The position numbers and the translations under genes were made by a program. From positions 1-9,186 of the forward strand of contig JACCXP010000127.1 in the NCBI GenBank assembly GCA_013696905.1: 9,186 nucleotides of DNA, in the 5' to 3' direction. The stretch comes from Thermoleophilaceae bacterium (GTDB taxonomy: Bacteria; Actinomycetota; Thermoleophilia; Solirubrobacterales; Thermoleophilaceae). The notes under the pieces are model-generated. The model was given only the letters and a program-made list of their open reading frames with translations, searched no databases and was not told the DNA's origin. Of this stretch, positions 1-6,021 are shown in pieces (the stretch's first letter is position 1; each line of letters opens with the position of its first letter).

Positions 1-149
1 ACGAGCGTGGTGGCGGACGTCGAGCGTGCCGCCATCGAGGCGCCGCGGAAGGAGATCGCCGCGGCGGCGGAAGGGGCTAGCGCAAGCAGCGCCGTTCCCG
101 CCACCGCGACCGCCAACAGCTTTGAACACCGCACCCCCGTGGATCGCAC
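1..149 (-). CDS. Secreted protein, N-terminal fragment (runs off left edge)
   Basis: This is the first 49 codons of a gene that continues beyond the left edge. I chose the GTG at 149 because a strong ribosome binding site (AAGGAG, 158-163) lies 8 bases upstream. An in-frame GTG at 134 is less well placed. The N-terminus is a textbook Sec signal peptide: basic residues R2, R7 and K10, a hydrophobic core from about L11 to A25, and an Ala-rich cleavage region around residues 26-31 (PSAAAA). The mature part begins ISFRGAS and is rich in Ser, Thr and Ala. Too little is visible to name a family. The leader carries a c-di-AMP riboswitch, and genes controlled by that class in actinobacteria are usually cell-wall hydrolases, resuscitation-promoting factors or other exported envelope proteins. 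A cell-wall role is therefore plausible but inferred. The reading frame, start and signal peptide are read directly from the sequence. Confidence 0.8.
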   Translation of the reverse strand, partial: MRSTGVRCSKLLAVAVAGTALLALAPSAAAAISFRGASMAARSTSATTL

Positions 150-157
150 GCGACGGG

Positions 158-163
158 CTCCTT
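158..163 (-). promoter_or_regulatory. Ribosome binding site of the left-edge secreted gene
   Basis: On the minus strand AAGGAG lies within GAGAAGGAGC, 8 bases before the GTG at 149. It decides the start codon. It sits about 20 bases after the 3' end of the riboswitch core, close enough for aptamer folding to affect ribosome access. Confidence 0.75.
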
Positions 164-177
164 CTCTCGGTGTATGC

Positions 178-316
178 CGTGGCGCCTACGAGTTGAGCTG
201 GCGGGCTGGCGCGTCGTGCGCCTCTGCCGCGGCTGTGCGGTCGATTAGCCCCGGCCGGGCTCGCGCCGGCGTTGGTTCCCCCGCCCGCCTCGAAGGATCG
301 AGGCGGCTCGGCAAGG
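178..316 (-). promoter_or_regulatory. c-di-AMP riboswitch (ydaO/yuaA class), upstream of the left-edge secreted gene
   Basis: Read on the minus strand, the leader contains the conserved blocks of the ydaO/yuaA aptamer in order. These are GCCGAG (312-307), a 9-bp hairpin with a TCCT loop (306-285), GGGGGAACCAAC (282-271), a GCCGG/CCGGC stem (270-254), GGGGCTAATC (252-243), and the 3' signature CCCGCCAGCTCAACTCG followed by TAGGCG (205-183). GCC at the 5' end pairs with GGC at the 3' end to close the aptamer. The same blocks occur in the second riboswitch in this window at 5851-6006. The class binds cyclic di-AMP and normally lowers expression of cell-wall and osmotic genes when the ligand is high. 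Only about 20 bases separate the core from the ribosome binding site, and I see no terminator hairpin with a T-run between them. Outer boundaries are approximate. Confidence 0.88.
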
Positions 317-319
317 CGA

Positions 320-349
320 CGTATACAGAGCGCTGCGCGAAGACGCCAA
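320..349 (-). promoter_or_regulatory. Candidate sigma-70-type promoter for the riboswitch/secreted gene transcript
   Basis: On the minus strand a -35-like TTGGCG (349-344) is separated by 18 bases from a -10-like TATACG (325-320). Each hexamer matches 4 of 6 consensus positions. Transcription would begin near 313, right at the first base of the riboswitch aptamer. That agreement is the main support. This is a pattern match only. Confidence 0.4.
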
Positions 350-370
350 GGTCCGCTCGTTGCCCGGTGT

Positions 371-391
371 GAAAAGCGCGCTCTTTGCGCG
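371..391 (-). terminator. Rho-independent-like terminator after the acetamidase gene
   Basis: On the minus strand, starting about 10 bases after the stop codon at 402, a 5-bp stem CGCGC/GCGCG with loop AAAGA is followed by C and then TTTT (375-372). It separates the acetamidase gene from the promoter and riboswitch of the next gene. The stem is short but very GC-rich. Confidence 0.55.
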
Positions 392-401
392 GAATTGCCC
401 G

Positions 402-1694
402 CTAGCGCCCCGCCCCGAAGTCCGACTTGCGGATCAGTGCGTGCACGCCCTTGGTGCGATCGACGACCTGGGAGACGACGTAGTCGGTGGCGGCGCTCAG
501 GTACGCGTAGGCCACCTGGCGGTCCATGCCAAGCTCCCCGCTCAAGAAGGCAATCGACTCGCGCACGGCCTGCTTCATCGCCTCGTCGAGGTCGCGGTTG
601 AGCCCCACCGGGATCCAGTAGTCGGCGGTCTCGCCGAAGGGAAGCGGCAGCGAGGGCCGGTTGCTCGGTATCCGCGGGCTCCCGGCCGGCAGCGTGGTGA
701 GGCGGAAGGTGCCGCGCAGCGGGGCCTCGAGCGCCGTCAGCGCTACCTCGCCGTCGCCCTGCACGAAATGCGGGTCGCCGACGAAGAACTTCGCCTCGGG
801 GACGAACACCGGCAGGTAGAGCGTCGAGCCGACCGTCAGGTTGCGGATGTCGATGTTCCCTCCGGCGACCGTCGGTGGAATCGAGTTGACCGGCTCGGAG
901 GTGTCGAGCGCCACGCCCATCAGCCCCATGAACGGGTCGATGGGGAACTCCGCTGCGAGGTTCTGGCGCACCGGCAGGACGCCCTTGAGGCGGCCGTCGA
1001 TGCGCCTCACCGGAGTGAACACCGAGACGTTGTTGTAGAGCTCGGGGCGCTCTTTGCTCGCGCCCGGCTGAGGCCCCGCGTTCTGCGGGTACTCACCCGG
1101 GAGCGCGCCCTTGCCGTGGCGACTCGAGATCACGCCGTATGGCGCGCGCGGGATCAGCGAGACCACGTCGATCTTCAGCACGTCGCCCGGCTTCGCGCCG
1201 ATCACCGACACCGGCCCGGTGACGATGTGGGGCCCGTCGTTGTCGAAGTCATGGGCGATCGGCGCGGCGGCGATCGCGCGCGCGTCGCGCAATACCTTCT
1301 CCGCCCGCACGCCCTTGGTCGCGAAGTACTTGATCGGATCGCGGCCCTGGTCCTCGAGGATCCCTTCGTGGGAGACCGTGTCAAAGGTCACGAGCCCGCC
1401 AGAGCGCACCGACGCGACCTGCTTCGTGCGGTTGTTGGGCAGGTAGCCCCACATGATCTGGTCCGGCCGCGAGGGCACGTAGCGGCCCACCGGGCGGCCC
1501 TCGCCCGGCTGGAGCAGGCTCGGCCCCGGGTCGCCGCGACCGAGCGCGAACGCCTCCGTCGCCCCCGGCGCGAGCATCCAGGCGGGGGCGACCGCCCCGG
1601 CGCCGAGCACGGCGCCCGCTTTCAGCAGGTCACGCCTGCCGATCCCCTCGTCGAGCAGGGTGAATGCTTGCTCGTTTGACTCTGGTCGCTGCAC
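402..1694 (-). CDS. Tat-exported acetamidase/formamidase family protein
   Basis: A 430-residue protein of the FmdA/AmdA (acetamidase/formamidase) family, whose characterised members hydrolyse short-chain amides to the acid and ammonia. The GTG start at 1694 is preceded by GGAGGGG at about 8 bases. Residues 20-50 form a twin-arginine signal: GRRDLLK (R20, R21), a hydrophobic Ala/Gly stretch, then a likely cleavage site near AFA (48-50). Typical family stretches follow: HIVTGPVSVIGAKPGDVL in the first half, GDPHFVQGDGEVALTALEA in the second, and near the C-terminus DYVVSQVVDRTKGVHALI. Family members are usually cytoplasmic, so the Tat signal suggests work outside the membrane, on a substrate that has not been identified. 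It lies 105 bases downstream of the YbaK-like gene on the same strand and may share its transcript. Family assignment is firm, substrate unknown. Confidence 0.88.
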   Translation of the reverse strand: MQRPESNEQAFTLLDEGIGRRDLLKAGAVLGAGAVAPAWMLAPGATEAFALGRGDPGPSLLQPGEGRPVGRYVPSRPDQIMWGYLPNNRTKQVASVRSGGLVTFDTVSHEGILEDQGRDPIKYFATKGVRAEKVLRDARAIAAAPIAHDFDNDGPHIVTGPVSVIGAKPGDVLKIDVVSLIPRAPYGVISSRHGKGALPGEYPQNAGPQPGASKERPELYNNVSVFTPVRRIDGRLKGVLPVRQNLAAEFPIDPFMGLMGVALDTSEPVNSIPPTVAGGNIDIRNLTVGSTLYLPVFVPEAKFFVGDPHFVQGDGEVALTALEAPLRGTFRLTTLPAGSPRIPSNRPSLPLPFGETADYWIPVGLNRDLDEAMKQAVRESIAFLSGELGMDRQVAYAYLSAATDYVVSQVVDRTKGVHALIRKSDFGAGR

Positions 1695-1760
1695 GCCGGG
1701 GCTCCCCTCCTCGCGAATTGAGCGGGCAACCTAACCGCTGCAGGGGTTGGGGGTTATGGC

Positions 1761-1789
1761 CAGCCGTCGAAGCCGTTGCGGCCCGGCTG
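1761..1789 (-). terminator. Weak candidate hairpin between YbaK-like and acetamidase genes
   Basis: Downstream of the YbaK-like stop on the minus strand, CAGCCG and CGGCTG (6 bp) enclose a small GCCG-CAA-CGGC hairpin. There is no T-run, so it may instead be a processing or pause site, or chance in GC-rich DNA. The rest of the 105-base gap (1695-1799) shows only the acetamidase ribosome binding site. Confidence 0.2.
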
Positions 1790-1799
1790 TCGAGTCGAG

Positions 1800-2276
1800 C
1801 TAGCCGGTGGCCTGCGGCGCGTCCTCGGCTGCAAGTGGCACGACGGCGGCTCCCGAGCGCTCGGCGAGCTCGCGGATGTCGACCTCGAAGACGCTGTTGC
1901 CGTCGCCGCACGCCGCCCATACCCGCTCGTGGCGCAGCAGCGCCTCATCGATCACGACGGGCACCTGATGCCCGAGCGGCGACACCCCGCCGATCGCGAA
2001 GCCGGTGGCGGCGCGGACCTCGGCCGGGCTCGCCTGGCGCACCTCGGTGCAGTCGAGCGCCTCACAGATGCGAGCCGGGTCGATGCGGTGAGCGCCCGAG
2101 ACGACGCACACGACCGGGTCGCCGTCGGCCACGAAGACGATCGACTTCGCGATCCGTGCCTCCTCGCAACCGACCGCCGCGGCGGCCTGCGCCGCGGTGC
2201 GGGTGGGGGTAGCGAGCGTAGCGACGTTGACCTTCAGGCCGAGACGACGGGCGGCTTCGATGACTGTTTGGCGCAT
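1800..2276 (-). CDS. YbaK/EbsC-family aminoacyl-tRNA deacylase (trans-editing)
   Basis: A 158-residue single-domain protein of the YbaK/ProX/INS superfamily, which hydrolyses mischarged aminoacyl-tRNAs (for example Cys- or Ala-tRNA-Pro) in the cytoplasm. Visible family signatures are AVGCEEARIAKSIVF with the conserved lysine at K44, the VVSGAHRID strand-loop at 58-66, the TGFAIGGVSPLGH loop at 91-103, and VWAACGDGNSVFEV near the C-terminus. The length is normal for a stand-alone member. The ATG at 2276 is the only good start; AAGGAG lies just upstream but only two bases from it, which is unusually tight. No in-frame ATG or GTG lies immediately upstream. It diverges from the amidohydrolase gene with 36 bases between starts. 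The substrate tRNA cannot be told from sequence. Confidence 0.9.
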   Translation of the reverse strand: MRQTVIEAARRLGLKVNVATLATPTRTAAQAAAAVGCEEARIAKSIVFVADGDPVVCVVSGAHRIDPARICEALDCTEVRQASPAEVRAATGFAIGGVSPLGHQVPVVIDEALLRHERVWAACGDGNSVFEVDIRELAERSGAAVVPLAAEDAPQATG

Positions 2277-2312
2277 GGCTCCTTGGGACTCGCTTGCAGC
2301 CAGATTAGCCTT

Positions 2313-3473
2313 GTGGGCGTGTACGCCGACCACCTCCTGCGCCCGTGGCACTCGGAGCTCGTCGCCACGGGAGCCGGCGCGGCTCCATTCGACGTTCACA
2401 CGCACACCGGCTCGAACGACCCGGACGGGTTTCGCTGCCGGGCGCCGGAGCTGATCGCAGCGCTCGAGCTGGCGGGGGCGCGCGCGGCCGTATTCACGAT
2501 GCACGAGCCGACCGGCTACCGCGAGGCCAACGATCGCGTGCTCGCCGAGGCCGCCGCCAGTGGCGGGCGCCTCGCGCCCTTCTGCCGCATCGACCCGCGC
2601 CGCGATGGCGTCGCAGAGGCGAGCCGCTGTGCCGACTTGGGCGCGCGCGGCATCAAGCTCCATCCGCGCGCGGAGGGGTTCGCGCTCGACGAGGCGGCCG
2701 TGTGGGACGTGTTCGCCGTCGCGCAGGATCGCCGGTTGCCGGTGCTGGTGCACGCGGGGCGCGGCATCCCGGCGCTCGGCCTCCATGCGCTCGCGCTCGC
2801 AGCGGCCTTTCCGTCCGTACCTTTGATCCTCGCCCACGCCGGGATCTGCGACCTCGCCTGGCTGTGGCGCCACACGGCCGAGCGGCCCAACCTCTACTTC
2901 GACACGGCCTGGTGGAACCCGGCGGACCTGCTGGCCCTGTTCGCGCTCGTGCCGCCGGGGCAGATCCTGTTCGCGAGCGACGCGCCGTATGGGACGCCGA
3001 TGCAGGCCGCCGTCGTGACGATGCGCTGCGCACTCCAGGCCGGCCTCTCCCTCGACCAGTTGGAAGGCGTCATGGGCGGGCAGGCGGAGCGCCTTGTGGC
3101 GGGCGAGCGCCCGCTCGACCACGGTCCGGCGCCGGGGGCCGACGTGCACGCGCTCGACGTGCTGCTCGAGCGCGTCTATTCGCTGCTGCTGACGGCGATC
3201 GGTGGCATGCTGCGAGACGACTCGGGCGAGGAGCACATCGGCCTCGCGCGGCTCGCCTGCGAGGTGGGGGAGGAGGCTCCGCAGGCGCAGGTGTGCCGCT
3301 CTGTGCTCGCGCTGCTCGAGCGCCACGAGCGCCACGTGGCCGCAGGCGCCGCCGAGTCCGGGCTGTTCCCGGGGCTCCACCTGGTGGTGGTCGCCGCGAC
3401 CGTGGCGCGAACGCCGCGCGCGCCGGTGCCGGCCGACGTCGAAGCGGTGGCGGTCGGCGAGCGCTCCCCATGA
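2313..3473 (+). CDS. Amidohydrolase-2 family metal-dependent hydrolase
   Basis: A TIM-barrel hydrolase of about 386 residues in the amidohydrolase-related (PF04909-like) family, whose members hydrolyse lactones and amides or decarboxylate aromatic acids with a divalent metal. Metal and active-site positions are in order: FDVHTH (H29, H31), GIKLHP (K115, H117), PVLVHAG (H147), LILAHAG (H175) and FASDAPYG (D223). The barrel ends near residue 250. Beyond it lies a C-terminal region of over 100 residues, mostly helical in appearance (LDVLLERVYSLLLTAIG onward), that I cannot assign. The start is uncertain: GTG 2313 is chosen, with GTG 2319 and TTG 2283 as alternatives, and none has a clear ribosome binding site, so a leaderless transcript is possible. 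Its TGA overlaps the ATG of the monooxygenase gene, implying coupled translation and a shared pathway. Substrate unknown. Confidence 0.85.
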   Translation: MGVYADHLLRPWHSELVATGAGAAPFDVHTHTGSNDPDGFRCRAPELIAALELAGARAAVFTMHEPTGYREANDRVLAEAAASGGRLAPFCRIDPRRDGVAEASRCADLGARGIKLHPRAEGFALDEAAVWDVFAVAQDRRLPVLVHAGRGIPALGLHALALAAAFPSVPLILAHAGICDLAWLWRHTAERPNLYFDTAWWNPADLLALFALVPPGQILFASDAPYGTPMQAAVVTMRCALQAGLSLDQLEGVMGGQAERLVAGERPLDHGPAPGADVHALDVLLERVYSLLLTAIGGMLRDDSGEEHIGLARLACEVGEEAPQAQVCRSVLALLERHERHVAAGAAESGLFPGLHLVVVAATVARTPRAPVPADVEAVAVGERSP

Positions 3474-4642
3474 GCTCGGCGCCATCCGTGACATCCGGCC
3501 GGGCGCGCACGGCGGTTGTCGTGGGCGCCGGGATCGGCGGCCTCTGCGCGGCCGTCGCCCTTGCCCGCGCGGGGATCGAGCCGCTGGTGTTCGAGCGCAG
3601 TCGAGACCTCGCCCCGCTCGGGGCCGGTCTGACGCTGTGGCCGAACGCGCTGCACGCGCTGCGCCGGATCGAAGCGGGAGCCGAGCTCGAGACGCAGAGC
3701 GCGGCGCTCGGCGCCGGCGGCATACGCACGTCGCGCGGAAAGACGCTCGTGAGCACCGCCGACCTCGAGCTCGAGCGCCGCTTCGGTGCGCCGGCGATCG
3801 TGCTGCACCGCTCGGAGCTGCAGCGCGCGCTGCTCGACGCGCTCGCGCCCTTCCGCCCGACGCTCGGCGCCTCCCTCGACCGCTTCGAGCAGGACGAGAC
3901 CGGGGTGACCGCGCGCTTCGATGACGGTCGCGAGGTCCGCGGGGACGTGCTCGTCGGAGCCGACGGGGTCGACTCGACCGTGCGTCGCCTGTTGCTGGCA
4001 GACGGGGGCCCGCGCTACGCCGGCTACATCGCGTGGCGCGCGGTCACTCGCTTCGACGCGGGCCGGGTGATCGCGGCCGAGTCGTGGGGGCCGGGCTCTG
4101 TTTTTGGGCTCCTGCCGCTCTCCGACGGGCGCCTCTACTGGTTCGGCACGTGTCCGGCGCGGTCGGGCGAGCGCGACGAGGGCCCCGAGCAGCGCAGGCA
4201 GGAGGTGCTCGAGCGCTTCGCCGCCTGGCACGAGCCGATCTCTGAGGTCGTGGAGAGCACCGCGGCCGCGGACGTGCTTCGACACGACGTCGTCGACCGC
4301 CCGCCGCGAAGAGGCTGGAGCCAGGGTCGCGCGACCCTGCTAGGCGACGCCGCCCACCCGATGACGCCACATCTCGGCCAGGGCGCCTGCCAGGCGATCG
4401 AGGACGCCGTCGTGCTCGCGCGCTGCCTCGGCGCGGCAGAGGACGTCGCGCAGGCGCTGCGCGCCTACGAGTCGAGGCGCTTCGAGCGCACCGCTCGGAT
4501 CGTCGAGCGCTCGCGACGGATCGGCCGCTTGGCCCAGTGGCGAAGCCCGCTCGCGATCCGCGCGCGCGATGCGCTCGTCGAGCGGCTGCCCGCGCGCGTG
4601 CAGCTCGATCAGCTCGCCGAGGTAGTCGGCTTCCGCGCCTGA
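3470..4642 (+). CDS. FAD-dependent monooxygenase (group A, aromatic hydroxylase type)
   Basis: A 390-residue flavoprotein monooxygenase of the FAD_binding_3 (PF01494-like) family. These enzymes use NAD(P)H and O2 to hydroxylate or epoxidise aromatic, heteroaromatic or polyene substrates in the cytoplasm. Visible motifs are the Rossmann GAGIGGL at 19-25 with E42 in VFERS as the likely ribose contact, the DG motif VGADGVDSTVR (G163-D165-G166), and the GD motif LLGDAAHPMTPHLGQGAC (G292, D293) that binds the FAD pyrophosphate. WPNALHAL and YAGYIAWRAV resemble the 3-hydroxybenzoate/salicylate/urate hydroxylase branch, but the substrate cannot be assigned. The ATG sits inside the stop of the preceding hydrolase (ATGA, 3470-3473). 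The 3' end overlaps the end of the converging dinB gene by 34 bases (4609-4642). Length is normal for the family. Confidence 0.9.
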   Translation: MSSAPSVTSGRARTAVVVGAGIGGLCAAVALARAGIEPLVFERSRDLAPLGAGLTLWPNALHALRRIEAGAELETQSAALGAGGIRTSRGKTLVSTADLELERRFGAPAIVLHRSELQRALLDALAPFRPTLGASLDRFEQDETGVTARFDDGREVRGDVLVGADGVDSTVRRLLLADGGPRYAGYIAWRAVTRFDAGRVIAAESWGPGSVFGLLPLSDGRLYWFGTCPARSGERDEGPEQRRQEVLERFAAWHEPISEVVESTAAADVLRHDVVDRPPRRGWSQGRATLLGDAAHPMTPHLGQGACQAIEDAVVLARCLGAAEDVAQALRAYESRRFERTARIVERSRRIGRLAQWRSPLAIRARDALVERLPARVQLDQLAEVVGFRA

Positions 4643-5727
4643 CGCGCGGGCCAGGCGAGCCCGAGCTCGAGCTGACGGGCGCCGTCGAGCGACGGCCGCC
4701 CCGCCTCCTGTGCTTCGAAGCTCGCGACCCGCACGCCGAGCAGGCGGACCGGGCGCTTCGGGTCGAATGCCCTCAACAGCTCCCCGGCCACGCGCCTGAC
4801 CTCGCCCTCCTCGTTCGTCGGCGCGGCCACCGTGCGGGCTCGCGTGTGCGTCGAGAAGTCGTCGAGCCGCACCTTGATCGCGATCGTTCGCCCGCAGCGC
4901 CCCTGCCGCCCGAGCGCGCCGCACAGCTCGGCGGTGAGGCGCCCGAGCACCGGCTCGAGCTCGGCGAGCCCGCGCAGGTCGCGCTCGAAGGTCGTCTCGC
5001 GGGACTCCGACTTGCGCACCCGCGACGACTCGAGCGAGCGCGCGTCCTCGAAGCGCGCGAGCCGGGCGAGGTGGGGCCCGAGGCGTGAGCCGAGCCAGCC
5101 CGCGAGCTCGCCGTCGGACACGGCCGCGAGCGCCCCGAGCGTCTTGACCCCGTGAGCCTCGAGCCGCGCCACCGTCTTCGGCCCAATCCCGGGTATCAGC
5201 CCCGGCGAGGCCGCTGCGAAGCGCCGCTGTGCCTCGTCGCGTGTCAGCGCGAGGAAGCCGTCCGGCTTGTCGGCATCCGAGGCCACCTTCGCGACGAGCT
5301 TGCTCGGCCCGATGCCGACCGAGCAGGCGAGCCCCGTGCCGGCGAGCACGGCCGCCTTGATCCGCCGCGCCGCGGCGCGCGGGCGCTCGATGCCGGTCAG
5401 GTCGAGGTAGGCCTCGTCGAGTCCGACCGCCTCGACCGAGTCGGCGTGCTCGCGCAGCACGGCCATGACCTCGCGCGAGCGCTCGCGATAGTGCTCGAAG
5501 TCGGGCGGTACGAACACCGCCTCGGGACAAAGGCGGCGCGCGCGCTCGGCCGGGGTGGCCGAGAAGATCCCGAAGCGCCGGGCCTCGTAGGAGGCTGTCG
5601 TGACCACGGCCCGCGGGCTCGCGCCCGCGACCACGACCGGCAGGCCGCGCAGCTCGGGACGTCGTTGCAGCTCGACGCCGACATAGAAGGCGTCCATGTC
5701 CAGGTGCGCGATGCAGCGATCCGCCAT
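4609..5727 (-). CDS. dinB: DNA polymerase IV (Y-family translesion polymerase)
   Basis: A 372-residue Y-family polymerase that copies damaged DNA without proofreading. The catalytic carboxylates are present: D10 in HLDMDAFYV (with Y15 in the steric-gate position) and D105/E106 in VGLDEAYLDLTG. The palm/fingers part includes YEARRFGI (48-55). A thumb helix-hairpin-helix follows (LIPGIGPKTVARLEAHGV), then a little-finger domain. Near the C-terminus QLELGL (352-357) matches the beta-clamp-binding motif of Pol IV proteins (QLVLGL in E. coli), with 15 residues after it. The ATG at 5727 is preferred over an in-frame GTG at 5787, since the latter would put the LexA-type box inside the coding region. 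No ribosome binding site is visible, so the transcript is probably leaderless or nearly so. Regulation by the SOS response is strongly suggested by the operator at 5736-5747. Confidence 0.95.
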   Translation of the reverse strand: MADRCIAHLDMDAFYVGVELQRRPELRGLPVVVAGASPRAVVTTASYEARRFGIFSATPAERARRLCPEAVFVPPDFEHYRERSREVMAVLREHADSVEAVGLDEAYLDLTGIERPRAAARRIKAAVLAGTGLACSVGIGPSKLVAKVASDADKPDGFLALTRDEAQRRFAAASPGLIPGIGPKTVARLEAHGVKTLGALAAVSDGELAGWLGSRLGPHLARLARFEDARSLESSRVRKSESRETTFERDLRGLAELEPVLGRLTAELCGALGRQGRCGRTIAIKVRLDDFSTHTRARTVAAPTNEEGEVRRVAGELLRAFDPKRPVRLLGVRVASFEAQEAGRPSLDGARQLELGLAWPARQARKPTTSAS

Positions 5728-5735
5728 CGAAGGGG

Positions 5736-5747
5736 GAACGCTAGTTC
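5736..5747 (-). promoter_or_regulatory. LexA-type SOS box (GAAC-N4-GTTC) at the dinB start
   Basis: A perfect GAAC-GCTA-GTTC core, the same inverted-repeat class as the Bacillus Cheo box and the mycobacterial LexA site. The flank is GTTCGA on one side and GGGAAC on the other. It lies 8 bases before the dinB ATG. A -10-like TAGCGT (minus strand, 5743-5738) is embedded in it, so bound LexA would cover the promoter. Confidence 0.85.
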
Positions 5748-5808
5748 GACGCGCAGACGCTTTGCCCGACTGGATCGCTAGGGTCACCGCCCGCGCCCGC
5801 TACTTCCG

Positions 5809-5822
5809 CCCCGCCTGCGGGG
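5809..5822. other. Short GC hairpin in the dinB-rlpA divergent region
   Basis: CCCCGCCTGCGGGG forms a compact inverted repeat 41-62 bases after the LexA box and before the riboswitch. No T-run of note follows (TTGTTG). Its role is unknown. The rest of 5748-5850 should hold the riboswitch promoter, but I could not identify convincing hexamers. Confidence 0.3.
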
Positions 5823-5850
5823 TTGTTGCGGGCTGATGTCGTGAACGATT

Positions 5851-6006
5851 CGGTCGCCGAGTCGCCGGTCCTCAGGGTCCGGCGAGCGGGGGAACCAAGA
5901 TGCCGCGCCCAGGCGCGGTGGGGCGAATCGGCCGGTGCTCCGGCCGTAGCGCGGGGACAGGAAGGGAAGCGCGAGCCCGTCAGCTAACCCCGTAGGCAAG
6001 GCCGGG
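5851..6006 (+). promoter_or_regulatory. c-di-AMP riboswitch (ydaO/yuaA class) upstream of the RlpA-like gene
   Basis: The conserved blocks are GCCGAG (5856-5861), a 7-bp hairpin TCGCCGG/CCGGCGA (5862-5885), GGGGGAACCAA (5888-5898), a CCGCGC/GCGCGG hairpin (5903-5918), GGGGCGAATC (5920-5929), a GGCCGG/CCGGCC hairpin (5930-5945), and the 3' signature CCCGTCAGCTAACCCCG followed by TAGGC (5976-5997). GCC/GGC and outer CGG/CCG pairs close the aptamer. This is the ydaO/yuaA class, which senses cyclic di-AMP and in actinobacteria often precedes cell-wall hydrolase and RlpA-type genes, as here. About 24 bases separate the core from the TTG start, with no terminator visible, so control may act on translation initiation or on folding across the ribosome binding site. 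Boundaries are approximate. Confidence 0.93.
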
Positions 6007-6021
6007 AAGGGATGTCTCCAA

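Noticed and set aside
285..306. 9-bp stem with 4-base loop, first read as a terminator for the acetamidase gene
   Set aside because: It fits as the first hairpin of the minus-strand c-di-AMP riboswitch, matching the 7-bp hairpin at 5862-5885, and has no T-run. The better terminator is at 371-391.
360..1679. Long plus-strand open frame of 439 codons
   Set aside because: It is antisense to the acetamidase gene. Its Arg/His-rich low-complexity translation has no family motif and arises from GC codon bias.
2277..3494. Minus-strand extension of the YbaK reading frame across the hydrolase gene
   Set aside because: Only the part from 2276 to 1800 matches the family. The upstream part is an Arg-rich shadow of the hydrolase gene.
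3176..5530. Long minus-strand frame at 3176-4285 and the one at 4340-5530
   Set aside because: The first is antisense to the monooxygenase. The second is an alternative frame of dinB. Both give Arg/Ala-rich translations without motifs.
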